Of a DNA stretch of 64,000 nucleotides, positions 33,470 to 41,315 are shown in pieces. The stretch spans positions 96,913 to 160,912 of the forward strand of contig NZ_BDJB01000015.1 of the NCBI RefSeq assembly GCF_002117915.1, read 5' to 3'. The notes under the pieces were generated by a model. That model was not told the DNA's origin. It searched no databases and was given only the letters and a program-made list of their open reading frames with translations. Origin of the DNA: Sphingomonas sp. TZW2008 (lineage in GTDB: Bacteria > Pseudomonadota > Alphaproteobacteria > Sphingomonadales > Sphingomonadaceae). How positions within the stretch are numbered: the first letter of the stretch is position 1; each line of letters begins with the position of its first letter. The translations under genes were made by a program, and so were the position numbers.

Positions 33470-33506
33470 TACCAGATGGTACCAGGGGAATGGCTACCAT
33501 TTGGTA
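33470..33506. repeat. Two TACCA-NN-TGGTA palindromes 25 bases apart
   Basis: TACCAGATGGTA (33470-33481) and TACCATTTGGTA (33495-33506), each followed by CCA, lie in the short space between convergent genes. The spacing and symmetry look like a pair of operator half-turn sites. The tract has no T-run after it, so a terminator is unlikely. Confidence 0.5.
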
Positions 33507-33552
33507 CCATCCTTCCAAGGGCGTCCGCGCAAGGCAGTCAGCAGAAGGGCAC

Positions 33553-34095
33553 TCAGTTGATATCGGCCAAATAGTCGATCTTCGGCCGGATACCGTAATT
33601 CGCGGTACAGCCGGCGATGCAATCCGACGGCGGCAGCACTGCGGCATCAGGCCCGCGCGTCACCCTTCCGTCCAGGCGATTGCAAGCTGGGCACTCGCGA
33701 CTAAGGGTCTCGTGCTTAAAGCCGATGAAGGCGTTGCCGAGCTGTGTTTCGAGAGCCCCTTGCTCGGCGACCCGTCGACCACGGATCAGGGTGAAGGTTG
33801 CCCTGAGCAACGGCACCTCGTGCGCCCCCAAAGGGTCGGCAAGGCCTAGCGGCGTGATCTCCGCGAGCGCCGGTTGGGACAGAAAAGCATTTTTCCGGAG
33901 GCCGAGCGCTCGTTTTTCGCTGTCCAATACCTGCTCTCCAGCCTTGCGATACGCCGTCGCGATCGCACGGGGGTGCTCGCGCGTCTCGGGGTCGAGGAGA
34001 GCGGCGATCGTGGTTGCCGCCTCAGCGCGCAGCAGACCCAACGTGGTCACCGCCTCCTGTGCGGCCTCTATCGCGGTCACCTCAGACCCGCTCAT
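33553..34095 (-). CDS. Hypothetical protein with C-terminal cysteine cluster, 180 aa
   Basis: The N-terminal 90 residues are helical (AQEAVTTLGLLRAEAATTIAALL). The C-terminal 60 contain ECPACNRLDGRVTRG, then LPPSDCIAGCTANYG, two Cys pairs that could bind zinc and recall the CP.C..LDG motif of phage head-morphogenesis (SPP1 gp7 / Mu gpF) domains. That likeness is short and uncertain. The gene starts inside the stop of the upstream HEPN-like gene (ATGA-type overlap), so the two form an operon. Confidence 0.5.
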   Translation of the reverse strand: MSGSEVTAIEAAQEAVTTLGLLRAEAATTIAALLDPETREHPRAIATAYRKAGEQVLDSEKRALGLRKNAFLSQPALAEITPLGLADPLGAHEVPLLRATFTLIRGRRVAEQGALETQLGNAFIGFKHETLSRECPACNRLDGRVTRGPDAAVLPPSDCIAGCTANYGIRPKIDYLADIN

Positions 34096-34844
34096 TGTAC
34101 GGCGACGACCCGGACGATGTGCTTCATAAAGGACGCCGTCATCTCGAACAGGAACTCAACCTCCTGCTCGGGCAGCTTATCGTCGTGCTTCACATGATCG
34201 TTTTGATATTTGCAATAATAGTCGACGAGCTTCTGGAACATGTTCGTGAACTGTGGCGAAGCACCGCGCTCCTTCAGCGCCGCCCCTAGCGGTCCGACCT
34301 GGTTCTCCAGTGACTTGTTGCTGTCGAGTACGGCCTTAACGAGCAGCTCCAGAGCCAGCCGCAGGTCATCGATCAGGTTGCGTTGAAAGATACCGGCGTC
34401 GTATTTCAGCTTGGCCTCGTCGAAGAGTGTGAGAGCGCTCGGGTAAGCATGGAGCCAATGACGCGCCTCTTCGACGAGCGGCACATCGAGTTCCTTGACC
34501 TCCTTGTTCGGCCGAAGCTCGCCATAGCGCGTGAACAACTCGGCCCGGAGCTTTTGCCGCTCCCCCTGTGACGGGCTCCCGATCGGGAAGGAATGGTGCT
34601 GGCAGAGCTCTTCGATGATGATGAACTGCTGCGGTCCTGAGAAGGCGCGTAAGCTGTCGAGCAGCGCCGTCCGCTTGTTCGGCGCATCGAACGGATAGGC
34701 AGGATGGGGAACCCTCACGTCCCACTTGTCGCCATAACCGTTGATCGCCGACACGATCCGAGGCCCGGACAGCCCCGAGTTCGTATCGGCCAGCAGCTCC
34801 GCGGCCTTGCTGAGGAACGTGACTGAGATTTCCTGATCGAACAT
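34092..34844 (-). CDS. HEPN-like / abortive-infection-type protein, 250 aa
   Basis: The first ATG at 34844 defines a compact protein; the frame upstream overlaps the VapC gene. The C-terminal half, NLIDDLRLALELLVKAVLDSNKSLENQVG, then FQKLVDYYCKYQNDHVKHDD and FLFEMTASFMKHIV, resembles helical HEPN or AbiJ-type domains, in which a polar N/H motif cuts RNA. The N-terminal half (SAINGYGDKWDVRVPHP, HHSFPIGS) is unrecognised. An RNase-based defence role is inferred from domain pattern and context. It is coupled to the downstream Cys-cluster gene. Confidence 0.5.
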   Translation of the reverse strand: MFDQEISVTFLSKAAELLADTNSGLSGPRIVSAINGYGDKWDVRVPHPAYPFDAPNKRTALLDSLRAFSGPQQFIIIEELCQHHSFPIGSPSQGERQKLRAELFTRYGELRPNKEVKELDVPLVEEARHWLHAYPSALTLFDEAKLKYDAGIFQRNLIDDLRLALELLVKAVLDSNKSLENQVGPLGAALKERGASPQFTNMFQKLVDYYCKYQNDHVKHDDKLPEQEVEFLFEMTASFMKHIVRVVAVQ

Positions 34845-34858
34845 GCTTGAAAGTGCCC

Positions 34859-35248
34859 CTAGCGGATCGCGACGACCTTCACGCCAGCCGCATCGGCGAT
34901 CTCGCGCCATTTCTTGTCGGCGGTCCAGGCGGGTAATTTCTCGCGCTTGGCGAGCGCGAGGCAGAAGCGATCGCCAAGCGAAAGCCCGGCCTCGACGGTG
35001 AGACCCCGAAGTCGGCCGGCCTCCCAGCACTGCTCAGCGTCCGCGTCGACCAGCGTGATCGGCAGCGGCGTGAGCATCGCACTGACGACGTCGTCGGGCA
35101 TCCCGAGCTTGGAATAGTGCGAGGCGACCTCGGCCATGTTGACCACCGACATGCGGGCTTCGGCGAGCGCGCCCTCGACCTTCTTGCCGCCTGCTTCACC
35201 GCGAAGCAGGGCCAGCAGTGCCGACGCGTCCAATACGACCGTGCTCAT
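34859..35248 (-). CDS. VapC-family PIN-domain toxin
   Basis: This 129-residue PIN ribonuclease has the expected acidic residues: VVLDASALLALL (first Asp), NMAEVASHY (Glu), SLGDRFCLALA (Asp) and PAWTADKKW (final Asp). VapC toxins cleave tRNA or rRNA when freed from the antitoxin. The gene starts four bases inside the end of the AbrB-type antitoxin gene, the usual antitoxin-first layout. It is the first of two such pairs in this island. Confidence 0.85.
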   Translation of the reverse strand: MSTVVLDASALLALLRGEAGGKKVEGALAEARMSVVNMAEVASHYSKLGMPDDVVSAMLTPLPITLVDADAEQCWEAGRLRGLTVEAGLSLGDRFCLALAKREKLPAWTADKKWREIADAAGVKVVAIR

Positions 35249-35487
35249 TGTCCGCTCTCGGCCACACGGTTGGCGAGGAAGTCATCGACGCTTCCTCCCT
35301 CCACCTTGTCGTATTGCTTGGCCAGCGCGCGAGCGTGCGCCACGACCTGCTCTGCCGTCCGCAGAACAACGCCGTCTGGCGTCTCATCAACATAGACCGC
35401 GCCGCCCTTGGCGAGCCCCAGACGTTTCCGAATGTCGGCGGGCAGGCTCATGCGCCCACTAGCCGTCACGGCGACTTGCACGGTCAT
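35245..35487 (-). CDS. AbrB/MazE-type antitoxin of the first VapBC pair
   Basis: The ATG at 35487 has GGAG upstream and gives an 80-residue protein; the open frame extends to 35604 without support. VAVTASGRMSLPADIRKRLGLAKGGAVYVDETPDG is a swapped-hairpin AbrB DNA-binding domain. The rest is a toxin-binding helix rich in Ala and Arg (VVAHARALAKQYDK). It should repress its own promoter and neutralise the adjacent PIN toxin. Confidence 0.85.
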   Translation of the reverse strand: MTVQVAVTASGRMSLPADIRKRLGLAKGGAVYVDETPDGVVLRTAEQVVAHARALAKQYDKVEGGSVDDFLANRVAESGQ

Positions 35488-35573
35488 ACTCCGACTCCAA
35501 AGAGGCGTTGTGCCATCATTCGCCGGCTGTGGCTGATACGCCCCTCTGTGGCAAGCGCCCTCATGTAGGTTTT

Positions 35574-35647
35574 CCTGAAACGGTGGACGGAACTGCCTGT
35601 GCATGGCGCGCCCTAAAGCAGTAGACGTTTGCCTGAAACAGTGGACG
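35574..35647. repeat. Three related 16-base direct repeats
   Basis: CCTGAAACGGTGGACG (35574-35589) and CCTGAAACAGTGGACG (35632-35647) differ at one base. CCTAAAGCAGTAGACG (35612-35627) is a third copy with three changes. They lie between the VapBC pair and the TcmP gene. Multiple short repeats at one end are typical of some insertion-sequence termini (IS21-like), so this could be an element relic. A protein-binding array is the alternative. Confidence 0.55.
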
Positions 35648-35671
35648 ATCAGCTTCCCGGTTAGGCCGATC

Positions 35672-36949
35672 CTAGTTTCCCCCCGCGTTGAGAAACATCG
35701 GAAAGAAGCTTTTCTGGCGTTTGAGCTTCAGCACGTCTCCGACACCGATAGCGTTCGCGCTGCGGCGCTCGCCGCCCCCAGGCGTAATGACCTGGACATC
35801 AGGGTTCTCGATTATCGCCTGATGCACATCATCGGTGTGGGCTGGCGTCGCGTTGTATATGCCCTCGTAGAAATCCCCCACTTCGATGACATCGCCGGAC
35901 TCTGAGATCAGGCGCGGAATATCGACGAGCAGCTGGTTGCGGGCCTCTTCGCGACCGGAGAGATCGAAGAGGTACAGCGCGCCACCATCGTGGCTCGGAT
36001 CGTAGGACAGCATGTTGAGCCCAGACCGACCGAAGTGCGCTTGGGTGGTGCTGTTCTGATGGAGCACATTGTTATATACTTTTCGGGCGCGGTAGATGTT
36101 CGCGAAGTGGATCAGCCAATAGCGCCATCCACCCGGATTATTGATGGAGAATGGACTTACGAACGGCGCGCAGGTCCGGAACGTCTCAAACACAAGCCGC
36201 TCCGCGGCGCCAAGCCACAGGTTCTTGCTCATCGCCCCTTCAAGCTGCTCGAGATCGGTAGCTTCGATCCCGAACGGACGAAGTTGGGCGGCAAGCTGCA
36301 CCGGGTCCGATTTCTGCAGGAAGGAGAGCAGCGCTTCGATAGCGAACGTGTAGAAGATCTCGACAGAAGGATTCGACCGCATGATGTCGAGAAGGGTGGT
36401 ACGCTCGACGTGGCTATGGCCGCATTGGTCGAGGTTGAAGATAAGGTTGCGATAGCGTCCCTGTGCGAGCAGCTTCTTGATCGTGGGGTATGCCGTCTCG
36501 AAGCTCTCGGTCAGATATTCGACGCGGAGATGAAGCCGGGGCACGTTGTCTGCGATCTCGGCCTGAAGCGGCGCAACGTTGGCGCGCAGGCTGTCGATCG
36601 CTGCCGGGCTCTGGTCGTTGAGCACGAGCAAGCACTCCATTGACACAAGGCCGAAGCCCTGTGCCGCGCGCATCGTGTTGATGGTGTCGATTGCACGCTG
36701 CGACTCCTCAATGAAGATGAGCGGCGAACCTGGCGTGCCGCAGGTGTACCGGCCACCGCCCGCGAAACCATCGACGATCGCCAGCCGGAATTGGGTCTGC
36801 TGAGGGAGCTGACAGCGAACGCCAAGATACTGCGCGAAATACTCGCGGAGGATCTTATGCTTGCGTCGGGAGTGTTCCTCGAGCGCTGCCCCGCTCGCCC
36901 AACTATAGGTTTCTCGGCCATGCAATCCTGTCGCTTTCGGGCTGATCAT
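35672..36949 (-). CDS. tcmP: Three-Cys-motif partner protein TcmP
   Basis: The N-terminal LEEHSRRKHKILREYFAQYL, then LAIVDGFAGGGRY, GTPGSPLIFIEE and LIFNLDQCGHSHV, fit the TcmP family. That family is named for always sitting beside a protein with a three-cysteine motif, as it does here. DGFAGGG is reminiscent of a methyltransferase-like nucleotide-binding loop. The biochemical function is not established. The start overlaps the end of the DUF5131 gene by four bases (ATGA), so the pair is translated together. It may be a defence or modification module, by context only. Confidence 0.85.
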   Translation of the reverse strand: MISPKATGLHGRETYSWASGAALEEHSRRKHKILREYFAQYLGVRCQLPQQTQFRLAIVDGFAGGGRYTCGTPGSPLIFIEESQRAIDTINTMRAAQGFGLVSMECLLVLNDQSPAAIDSLRANVAPLQAEIADNVPRLHLRVEYLTESFETAYPTIKKLLAQGRYRNLIFNLDQCGHSHVERTTLLDIMRSNPSVEIFYTFAIEALLSFLQKSDPVQLAAQLRPFGIEATDLEQLEGAMSKNLWLGAAERLVFETFRTCAPFVSPFSINNPGGWRYWLIHFANIYRARKVYNNVLHQNSTTQAHFGRSGLNMLSYDPSHDGGALYLFDLSGREEARNQLLVDIPRLISESGDVIEVGDFYEGIYNATPAHTDDVHQAIIENPDVQVITPGGGERRSANAIGVGDVLKLKRQKSFFPMFLNAGGN

Positions 36950-37728
36950 AAAGCGGTTATGAAACCGCTGGGCATTTCATCCCAAGTCTGACCACGGTAC
37001 TCGCGCCCGTTCGCCTTCTTTGACCGCTTCTTGTTGTCCTTGCCCCAAGTACCCCATTGTTTGAAGAAGAAGGCTGTCTCGTAGGCGATGCACTGATCAT
37101 GGATCTCATCCACCCAAGCCTCGCGGATCGGTCGCGCTGAACGGCCACTTTCACCGCCCACGATCGCCCAATCGATCCCTGTCAGATCGATCGCGCCGAC
37201 CGGCCCGATCAGCGGCTCGAACGAGATGAAGCGGATGGCTGCCGGCACCGCGCGAAGGTGGTCGACGCGCTCCACAACCTCGGCATCCTCGATACTGGTG
37301 CCCAGCCAGACATTGGGCAGCACCTCACCGATCAGTCGGCTGACCACCGCTGCCATGCGCTCAGGGCGCTTGGTGAGAATCTGATAGTGATGGCGGGGCG
37401 TCTCGCGCATGACGTGCCATACCGCCTGGATAAAGGCGTCGCTGACCTCTTCATGGAACAGGTCGCTCATTGAATTGACGAAGATCTTACGCGGTTTTCT
37501 CCAACGGTATGGGATCGCCAGGGCGGCCTGATCTTCGCGCACGACACCCTGCCATATAGTTCGCCGGCCGCTGCGCCGTGTGAGTCCGGCGTATTTACCG
37601 ACGCCCATCGCTTCAAGACGCCGTGCCATGTCCATCGCATAGCAATGACTGCAGCCGGCGCTCACGATCGAGCAGCCGGCGACCGGGTTCCAAGTCGCGT
37701 CAGTCCATTCAATCTCGGTTTCAGCCAT
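36946..37728 (-). CDS. DUF5131 (phage Gp37/Gp68-like) three-Cys-motif protein
   Basis: The N-terminus IEWTDATWNPVAGCSIVSAGCSHCYA carries the C-x6-C-x2-C motif of this family, which resembles an Fe-S cluster site of radical-SAM type. RKIFVNSMSDLFHEEV, YQILTKRPERM, NVWLGTSIED and WAIVGGESG are the other family blocks. The C-terminus is basic (DNKKRSKKANGREYRGQTWDE). The family was first described from mycobacteriophages; its reaction is unknown. It is co-translated with TcmP. Confidence 0.88.
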   Translation of the reverse strand: MAETEIEWTDATWNPVAGCSIVSAGCSHCYAMDMARRLEAMGVGKYAGLTRRSGRRTIWQGVVREDQAALAIPYRWRKPRKIFVNSMSDLFHEEVSDAFIQAVWHVMRETPRHHYQILTKRPERMAAVVSRLIGEVLPNVWLGTSIEDAEVVERVDHLRAVPAAIRFISFEPLIGPVGAIDLTGIDWAIVGGESGRSARPIREAWVDEIHDQCIAYETAFFFKQWGTWGKDNKKRSKKANGREYRGQTWDEMPSGFITAL

Positions 37729-37957
37729 GCTCCACCGGTCCTACGCGCGTCGCAGCTGGTGTACTATATCGAGAACGGACAGAGAACAGGAAGGATGGGC
37801 GGAGCCGATGCAGCCTTGGCAACCGTGCTATCTCATCTGAATCGTGAACCACACCAACTTCGTGTCGGTTGAGGCGCATTAGCGCGTGCTGTTCGATCAC
37901 ATACGCCCCTTCTGCATCGCCATCGACCGGACCGTACCCAGAAGCACGAATGTGCAA

Positions 37958-38356
37958 CTACTCCGCAAGCGGCCGCACATTGGTGATGGTGATGCCAACG
38001 TCCGCGCTCGCCAGCGGGCCATCGGTCGTGAACATCTCCGCCTGCAGGTCGATCGCCAAGGCAAGGCACGCTCGGTCACCAAGCGAGAGGCCAAGCGCCT
38101 TCGTCGACGGCCGGAGGTCGCCTACTATCAGTGCCTGGGCAGGAGAGAGCGGCCGGACGTCGAGGTGAAGCCCGCCAAGCGCCTCACGCACCTCGTCGAG
38201 CGGCAATCCTCGGTCTCGAAGCTTGGAGACGACCTCGGCGAGGTTGGTCGTTCCGATGATGCTACGGGTCAGGACGTCCGCTACCCGATCCGCCCCGGGC
38301 TCGTCATTCAGCAGGCAGAGCAGGGCGGGGGCGTCGAGGACGACCTTGCTACTCAC
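37958..38356 (-). CDS. VapC-family PIN-domain toxin, second pair
   Basis: The likely start is GTG at 38356, inside the end of the antitoxin gene; the frame extends to 38383. VVLDAPALLCLLNDE, TTNLAEVVSKL, SLGDRACLALAID and FTTDGPLA contain the four acidic PIN residues. Although it shares the layout of the pair at 35 kb, the sequences differ clearly, so this is not a recent duplication. Confidence 0.82.
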   Translation of the reverse strand: MSSKVVLDAPALLCLLNDEPGADRVADVLTRSIIGTTNLAEVVSKLRDRGLPLDEVREALGGLHLDVRPLSPAQALIVGDLRPSTKALGLSLGDRACLALAIDLQAEMFTTDGPLASADVGITITNVRPLAE

Positions 38357-38597
38357 GCTCCGCCTCGCGCCGGCGCTCCGCAATCAGCTCGTCAGCCAAG
38401 CCGACGCCTTCGGGCACATACCTGCGCAGGATCGCGCGAGCACGTTCAAGCGCTCTAGGTACTGATCGTACCCGCAACTCGCCATCGTCCACATCGACGA
38501 GAACGGTGTCACCCGTGGCGATCCCGAGCTCCCGGCGCATAGCCGCCGGGATAACGAGCTTACCACCATCCACGATCTTGACCCTCTGTGCTTCCAT
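38349..38597 (-). CDS. AbrB-type antitoxin, second VapBC pair
   Basis: The ATG at 38597 begins an 82-residue protein; the upstream frame is poorly supported. VKIVDGGKLVIPAAMRRELGIATGDTVLVDVDDGELRV is an AbrB swapped-hairpin domain. The C-terminal ERARAILRRYVPEGVGLADELIAERR is the toxin-neutralising helix. It precedes and overlaps its toxin gene and probably autoregulates the pair. Confidence 0.82.
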   Translation of the reverse strand: MEAQRVKIVDGGKLVIPAAMRRELGIATGDTVLVDVDDGELRVRSVPRALERARAILRRYVPEGVGLADELIAERRREAERE

Positions 38598-38830
38598 CTG
38601 CACTGAACTCGCTTGGCTGACCCGATCACCAAAATGTACCGCATGACGTCGCTGATGCATAGCACGAAGGAGGGCACTCCTACGCTCTTGGTGATCAGTG
38701 CTCGTTCATGTCCGTGCCCAGTAGCTACTTAGGCCTGGTTTGTTGAGCTAGGCTCGACAGGATCGGCGCTTGCTATTCCGAGCCGGTTGCCGCAGCACTG
38801 GCTCACATGGGTGTACCCAACGGAGCCAAC

Positions 38831-39487
38831 ATGAGTACGACAGTCCGCGCTGCTCGCGTGTACCTGCGCGTCAGCACCGACGAGCAGGATCTTGAACGAC
38901 AAGAGGCGATGGTCGTGTCCTCGCGTGCCGCGGGGTATTATGTCGCAGCTGTTTATCGCGAGAAGGCTTCCGGCGCGCGTCCTGACAGGCCCGAGTTGCT
39001 TCGCATGATAGCCGACCTGCAAATGGGCGAAGTGGTTATCGCCGAAAAGATCGATCGGATCAGTCGCCTGCCGCTGGCTGAGGCGGAGAGGCTCGTCACC
39101 GCTATCCGCGACAAGGGAGCGAGGCTAGCCGTACCAGGAATCGTGGATCTTACCGATCTTGCCGAGGACAATGGCGGGGTGACGCGCATCGTCCTAGAGG
39201 CAATTCAAGACATGTTACTGAGGGTTGCGCTTCAGACCGCTCGCGATGATTACGAACTGCGCCGCGAGCGGCAGCGGGAAGGCATAGCGATCGCCAAGCG
39301 GGAGGGACGCTACACCGGTCGAAAACCAGACTTGGCCCATCATCGCCGCATCGTCTCACTTCGTGAGGCTGGGATGAGCATAGCGAAAACGGCGGCGCTG
39401 GCGGGTTGCAGCATCGCACAAGTCAAGCGCGTCACAGCCCTCCACCGGGCGACCAAGCAGAGCGATGCGCGTCCGACGATACCGTGA
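38831..39487 (+). CDS. Serine recombinase (resolvase/invertase family)
   Basis: The ATG at 38831 has CGGAG upstream. VYLRVSTDEQDLERQ holds the catalytic serine, and ASGARPDRPELLRMIADLQMGEVVIAEKIDRISRLPL covers the conserved catalytic core with the arginines. A C-terminal helix-turn-helix (MSIAKTAALAGCSIAQVKRV) binds DNA. At 218 residues it is resolvase-sized rather than a large integrase. It is the last island-like gene before chromosomal-type genes and could resolve or invert element DNA. A res site upstream was not identified. Confidence 0.88.
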   Translation: MSTTVRAARVYLRVSTDEQDLERQEAMVVSSRAAGYYVAAVYREKASGARPDRPELLRMIADLQMGEVVIAEKIDRISRLPLAEAERLVTAIRDKGARLAVPGIVDLTDLAEDNGGVTRIVLEAIQDMLLRVALQTARDDYELRRERQREGIAIAKREGRYTGRKPDLAHHRRIVSLREAGMSIAKTAALAGCSIAQVKRVTALHRATKQSDARPTIP

Positions 39488-39598
39488 GACAGAGCCGGAT
39501 GATTTGATTTGACCTTTGAATAGTTCTGCCAAGATCGAAAGAGGCTGCAGCGTTGCCGCTGGGACGATCAAGCAGGCGTCAAGGCTGCAGCAGAGATC

Positions 39599-41173
39599 TC
39601 AATTTCCGGCCCGCCGTGGCGCAAGGCCGATCGTGGCCGTGCCGCGCCCCCATACCGGCAGGTAGACGCCTTGCCCCGCCGCCTTCAGCTGGCCCGTCCG
39701 CACGTCCGTGATGCGGGCGCGCACGATCAGGTCGCCGATACGCTTCTCGTCGATCGCACGGGTGATCTTGCCGAACAGCTTGTCGAAATCCTTTTCGAAA
39801 TTCTGGGTCAGCGCGGCTGACACAGTGCCAGATATGCCGGGAGTGTTGGCAAGCTTCAGCAGCAGGCTTGTCCGGACCGAGTCGGTCACACTGGCGACGG
39901 TGAGATCGTCGAACGCGACACGGCGATCGTTGACGGCGTTGCGCGGCGTGGCGGTAAGCCAGATCGTGCCCCGCGAAGGCTCCCCGCCTTCGGCTGCCGC
40001 GCTGAAGCGAAGCCCGACTGCGATCTTGCCGCCCGTCGTGCCGTAGATGGTCACTTGGTGGAACTGCGCGCGCACGGCCCCGACACCGGGCACTTCGAAG
40101 GGGCGGCGCGACCGCTTCACCAATGCCTTGGCGAGGACCGGCTCCAGCTGACGATAGTCGGCGATGACGGGTATGGCGAACAGGATGCGGCCGGGTCCGG
40201 GCTGCGTGCGCGTCATGTCGGGGAGCGGCCGGCGCTGCGGATCAGGTGGCCGGTCGCCGACGAACGTCTCCGTAACTGCCGTCAGCCCTAGAGCCAGGTT
40301 CACCCGGTTGCGCGAGATGGTGTAGCCTCCGTAGCTCAACTGCCGGGGCGTGATCCGCATCCACACCGGCGGGTTCGCCCGGTTCAGTTGGACGGAGGTG
40401 AACGCCGACCCCCAGACCTGCGCGACCTGCTCGCGCAGCTGCAATCTGCCGAGTTCCTGCGGCAGCGAACGCTCCAGGCGCGCGACGACGCCGGCGAGCT
40501 TGGCGTCAGCCTTGCTGGTGAACTCGATGCGCTGGCCAAGGAAGTCGACGTGGGGCTCGTCGGTCCAGTCGTAGGCGATCGACACCGTGCCGCGCGGCGA
40601 CCAGTCGCGGGCGATGTCGAGCCTGATCACAGCCCGGACGCGGGCGTCCGCCTCGGCCGTTTCCCGGCTGAGTACGCCTCCCACGTCGCGCGCGCTGATC
40701 GCGGCGTGAAGCGGCATGGTGACAATGATCGTTTTTCCCGAGCCCTCCAGCACCAGCGGCCCTCGGACGACGGTGCCGGTGATGCGGCACTGGATGGCGG
40801 GCGTCTTTATCTTCGCGAAGAGGATCTTGACCTTCTTCGGCGGAAGGCAGGTCTGCCCCGGCTTGTCGATCGACCAGAGGCGACGTGGAATCGCCTGTTC
40901 GAGGCTTCGGGCCAGCTTGTCCAGGTCCGCGACGATCGGCACATCGACGGTGGACGTCTGCGGTGGCACGTTGATCGTGTCCGTCGCTCGCGGCGGCGCC
41001 TGGCGAGGCGTTCGGTCGCAGCCAGCGAGGCAGGCGACGCAGAGCAGGACGGATGCGATCGAGGCACTCGAGACTTCGCTCCTGCGCAAGAAGGACCCGG
41101 CAGTCCGGCCTGGCGCTTCAGCTTTTGACGCTGCCGGCGCGGGAACGGTCCCCCTGGCCGTCGTGTTCTTCAT
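39599..41173 (-). CDS. DUF4403 family lipoprotein
   Basis: The ATG at 41173 gives 524 residues. A long N-terminal stretch leads to ASVLLCVACLAGC, a lipobox with the acylated Cys near residue 52; the true start may lie further in. The body follows DUF4403: repeated strand-rich units (VPIVADLDKLARSLEQAIP, WSPRGTVSIAYDW, ILFAIPVIADYRQLEPVLAKAL) resembling a tubular lipid-binding fold. It is probably anchored to the outer membrane from the periplasm. Its function is unknown. It diverges from the stress-type DUF4142 gene. Confidence 0.82.
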   Translation of the reverse strand: MKNTTARGTVPAPAASKAEAPGRTAGSFLRRSEVSSASIASVLLCVACLAGCDRTPRQAPPRATDTINVPPQTSTVDVPIVADLDKLARSLEQAIPRRLWSIDKPGQTCLPPKKVKILFAKIKTPAIQCRITGTVVRGPLVLEGSGKTIIVTMPLHAAISARDVGGVLSRETAEADARVRAVIRLDIARDWSPRGTVSIAYDWTDEPHVDFLGQRIEFTSKADAKLAGVVARLERSLPQELGRLQLREQVAQVWGSAFTSVQLNRANPPVWMRITPRQLSYGGYTISRNRVNLALGLTAVTETFVGDRPPDPQRRPLPDMTRTQPGPGRILFAIPVIADYRQLEPVLAKALVKRSRRPFEVPGVGAVRAQFHQVTIYGTTGGKIAVGLRFSAAAEGGEPSRGTIWLTATPRNAVNDRRVAFDDLTVASVTDSVRTSLLLKLANTPGISGTVSAALTQNFEKDFDKLFGKITRAIDEKRIGDLIVRARITDVRTGQLKAAGQGVYLPVWGRGTATIGLAPRRAGN

Positions 41174-41241
41174 CGCCGCGCACCTCCAGCCGTCCGAGCG
41201 GCCATCCATCCAGTGGGTTCACCAAACGAGTTTAGAGAAAG

Positions 41242-41266
41242 GGAACCGTTCCGTTTCCTTATCGTT
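41242..41266 (+). promoter_or_regulatory. EcfG-type general stress promoter
   Basis: GGAAC (41242-41246) and CGTT (41263-41266) are separated by exactly 16 bases, the alphaproteobacterial EcfG sigma-factor consensus. It lies 50 bases before the DUF4142 start and points toward it. Confidence 0.7.
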
Positions 41267-41315
41267 CAGCTCGTTGATTTCGGTCAACGCCTCACAACAC
41301 CAATGGAGGATCTCA

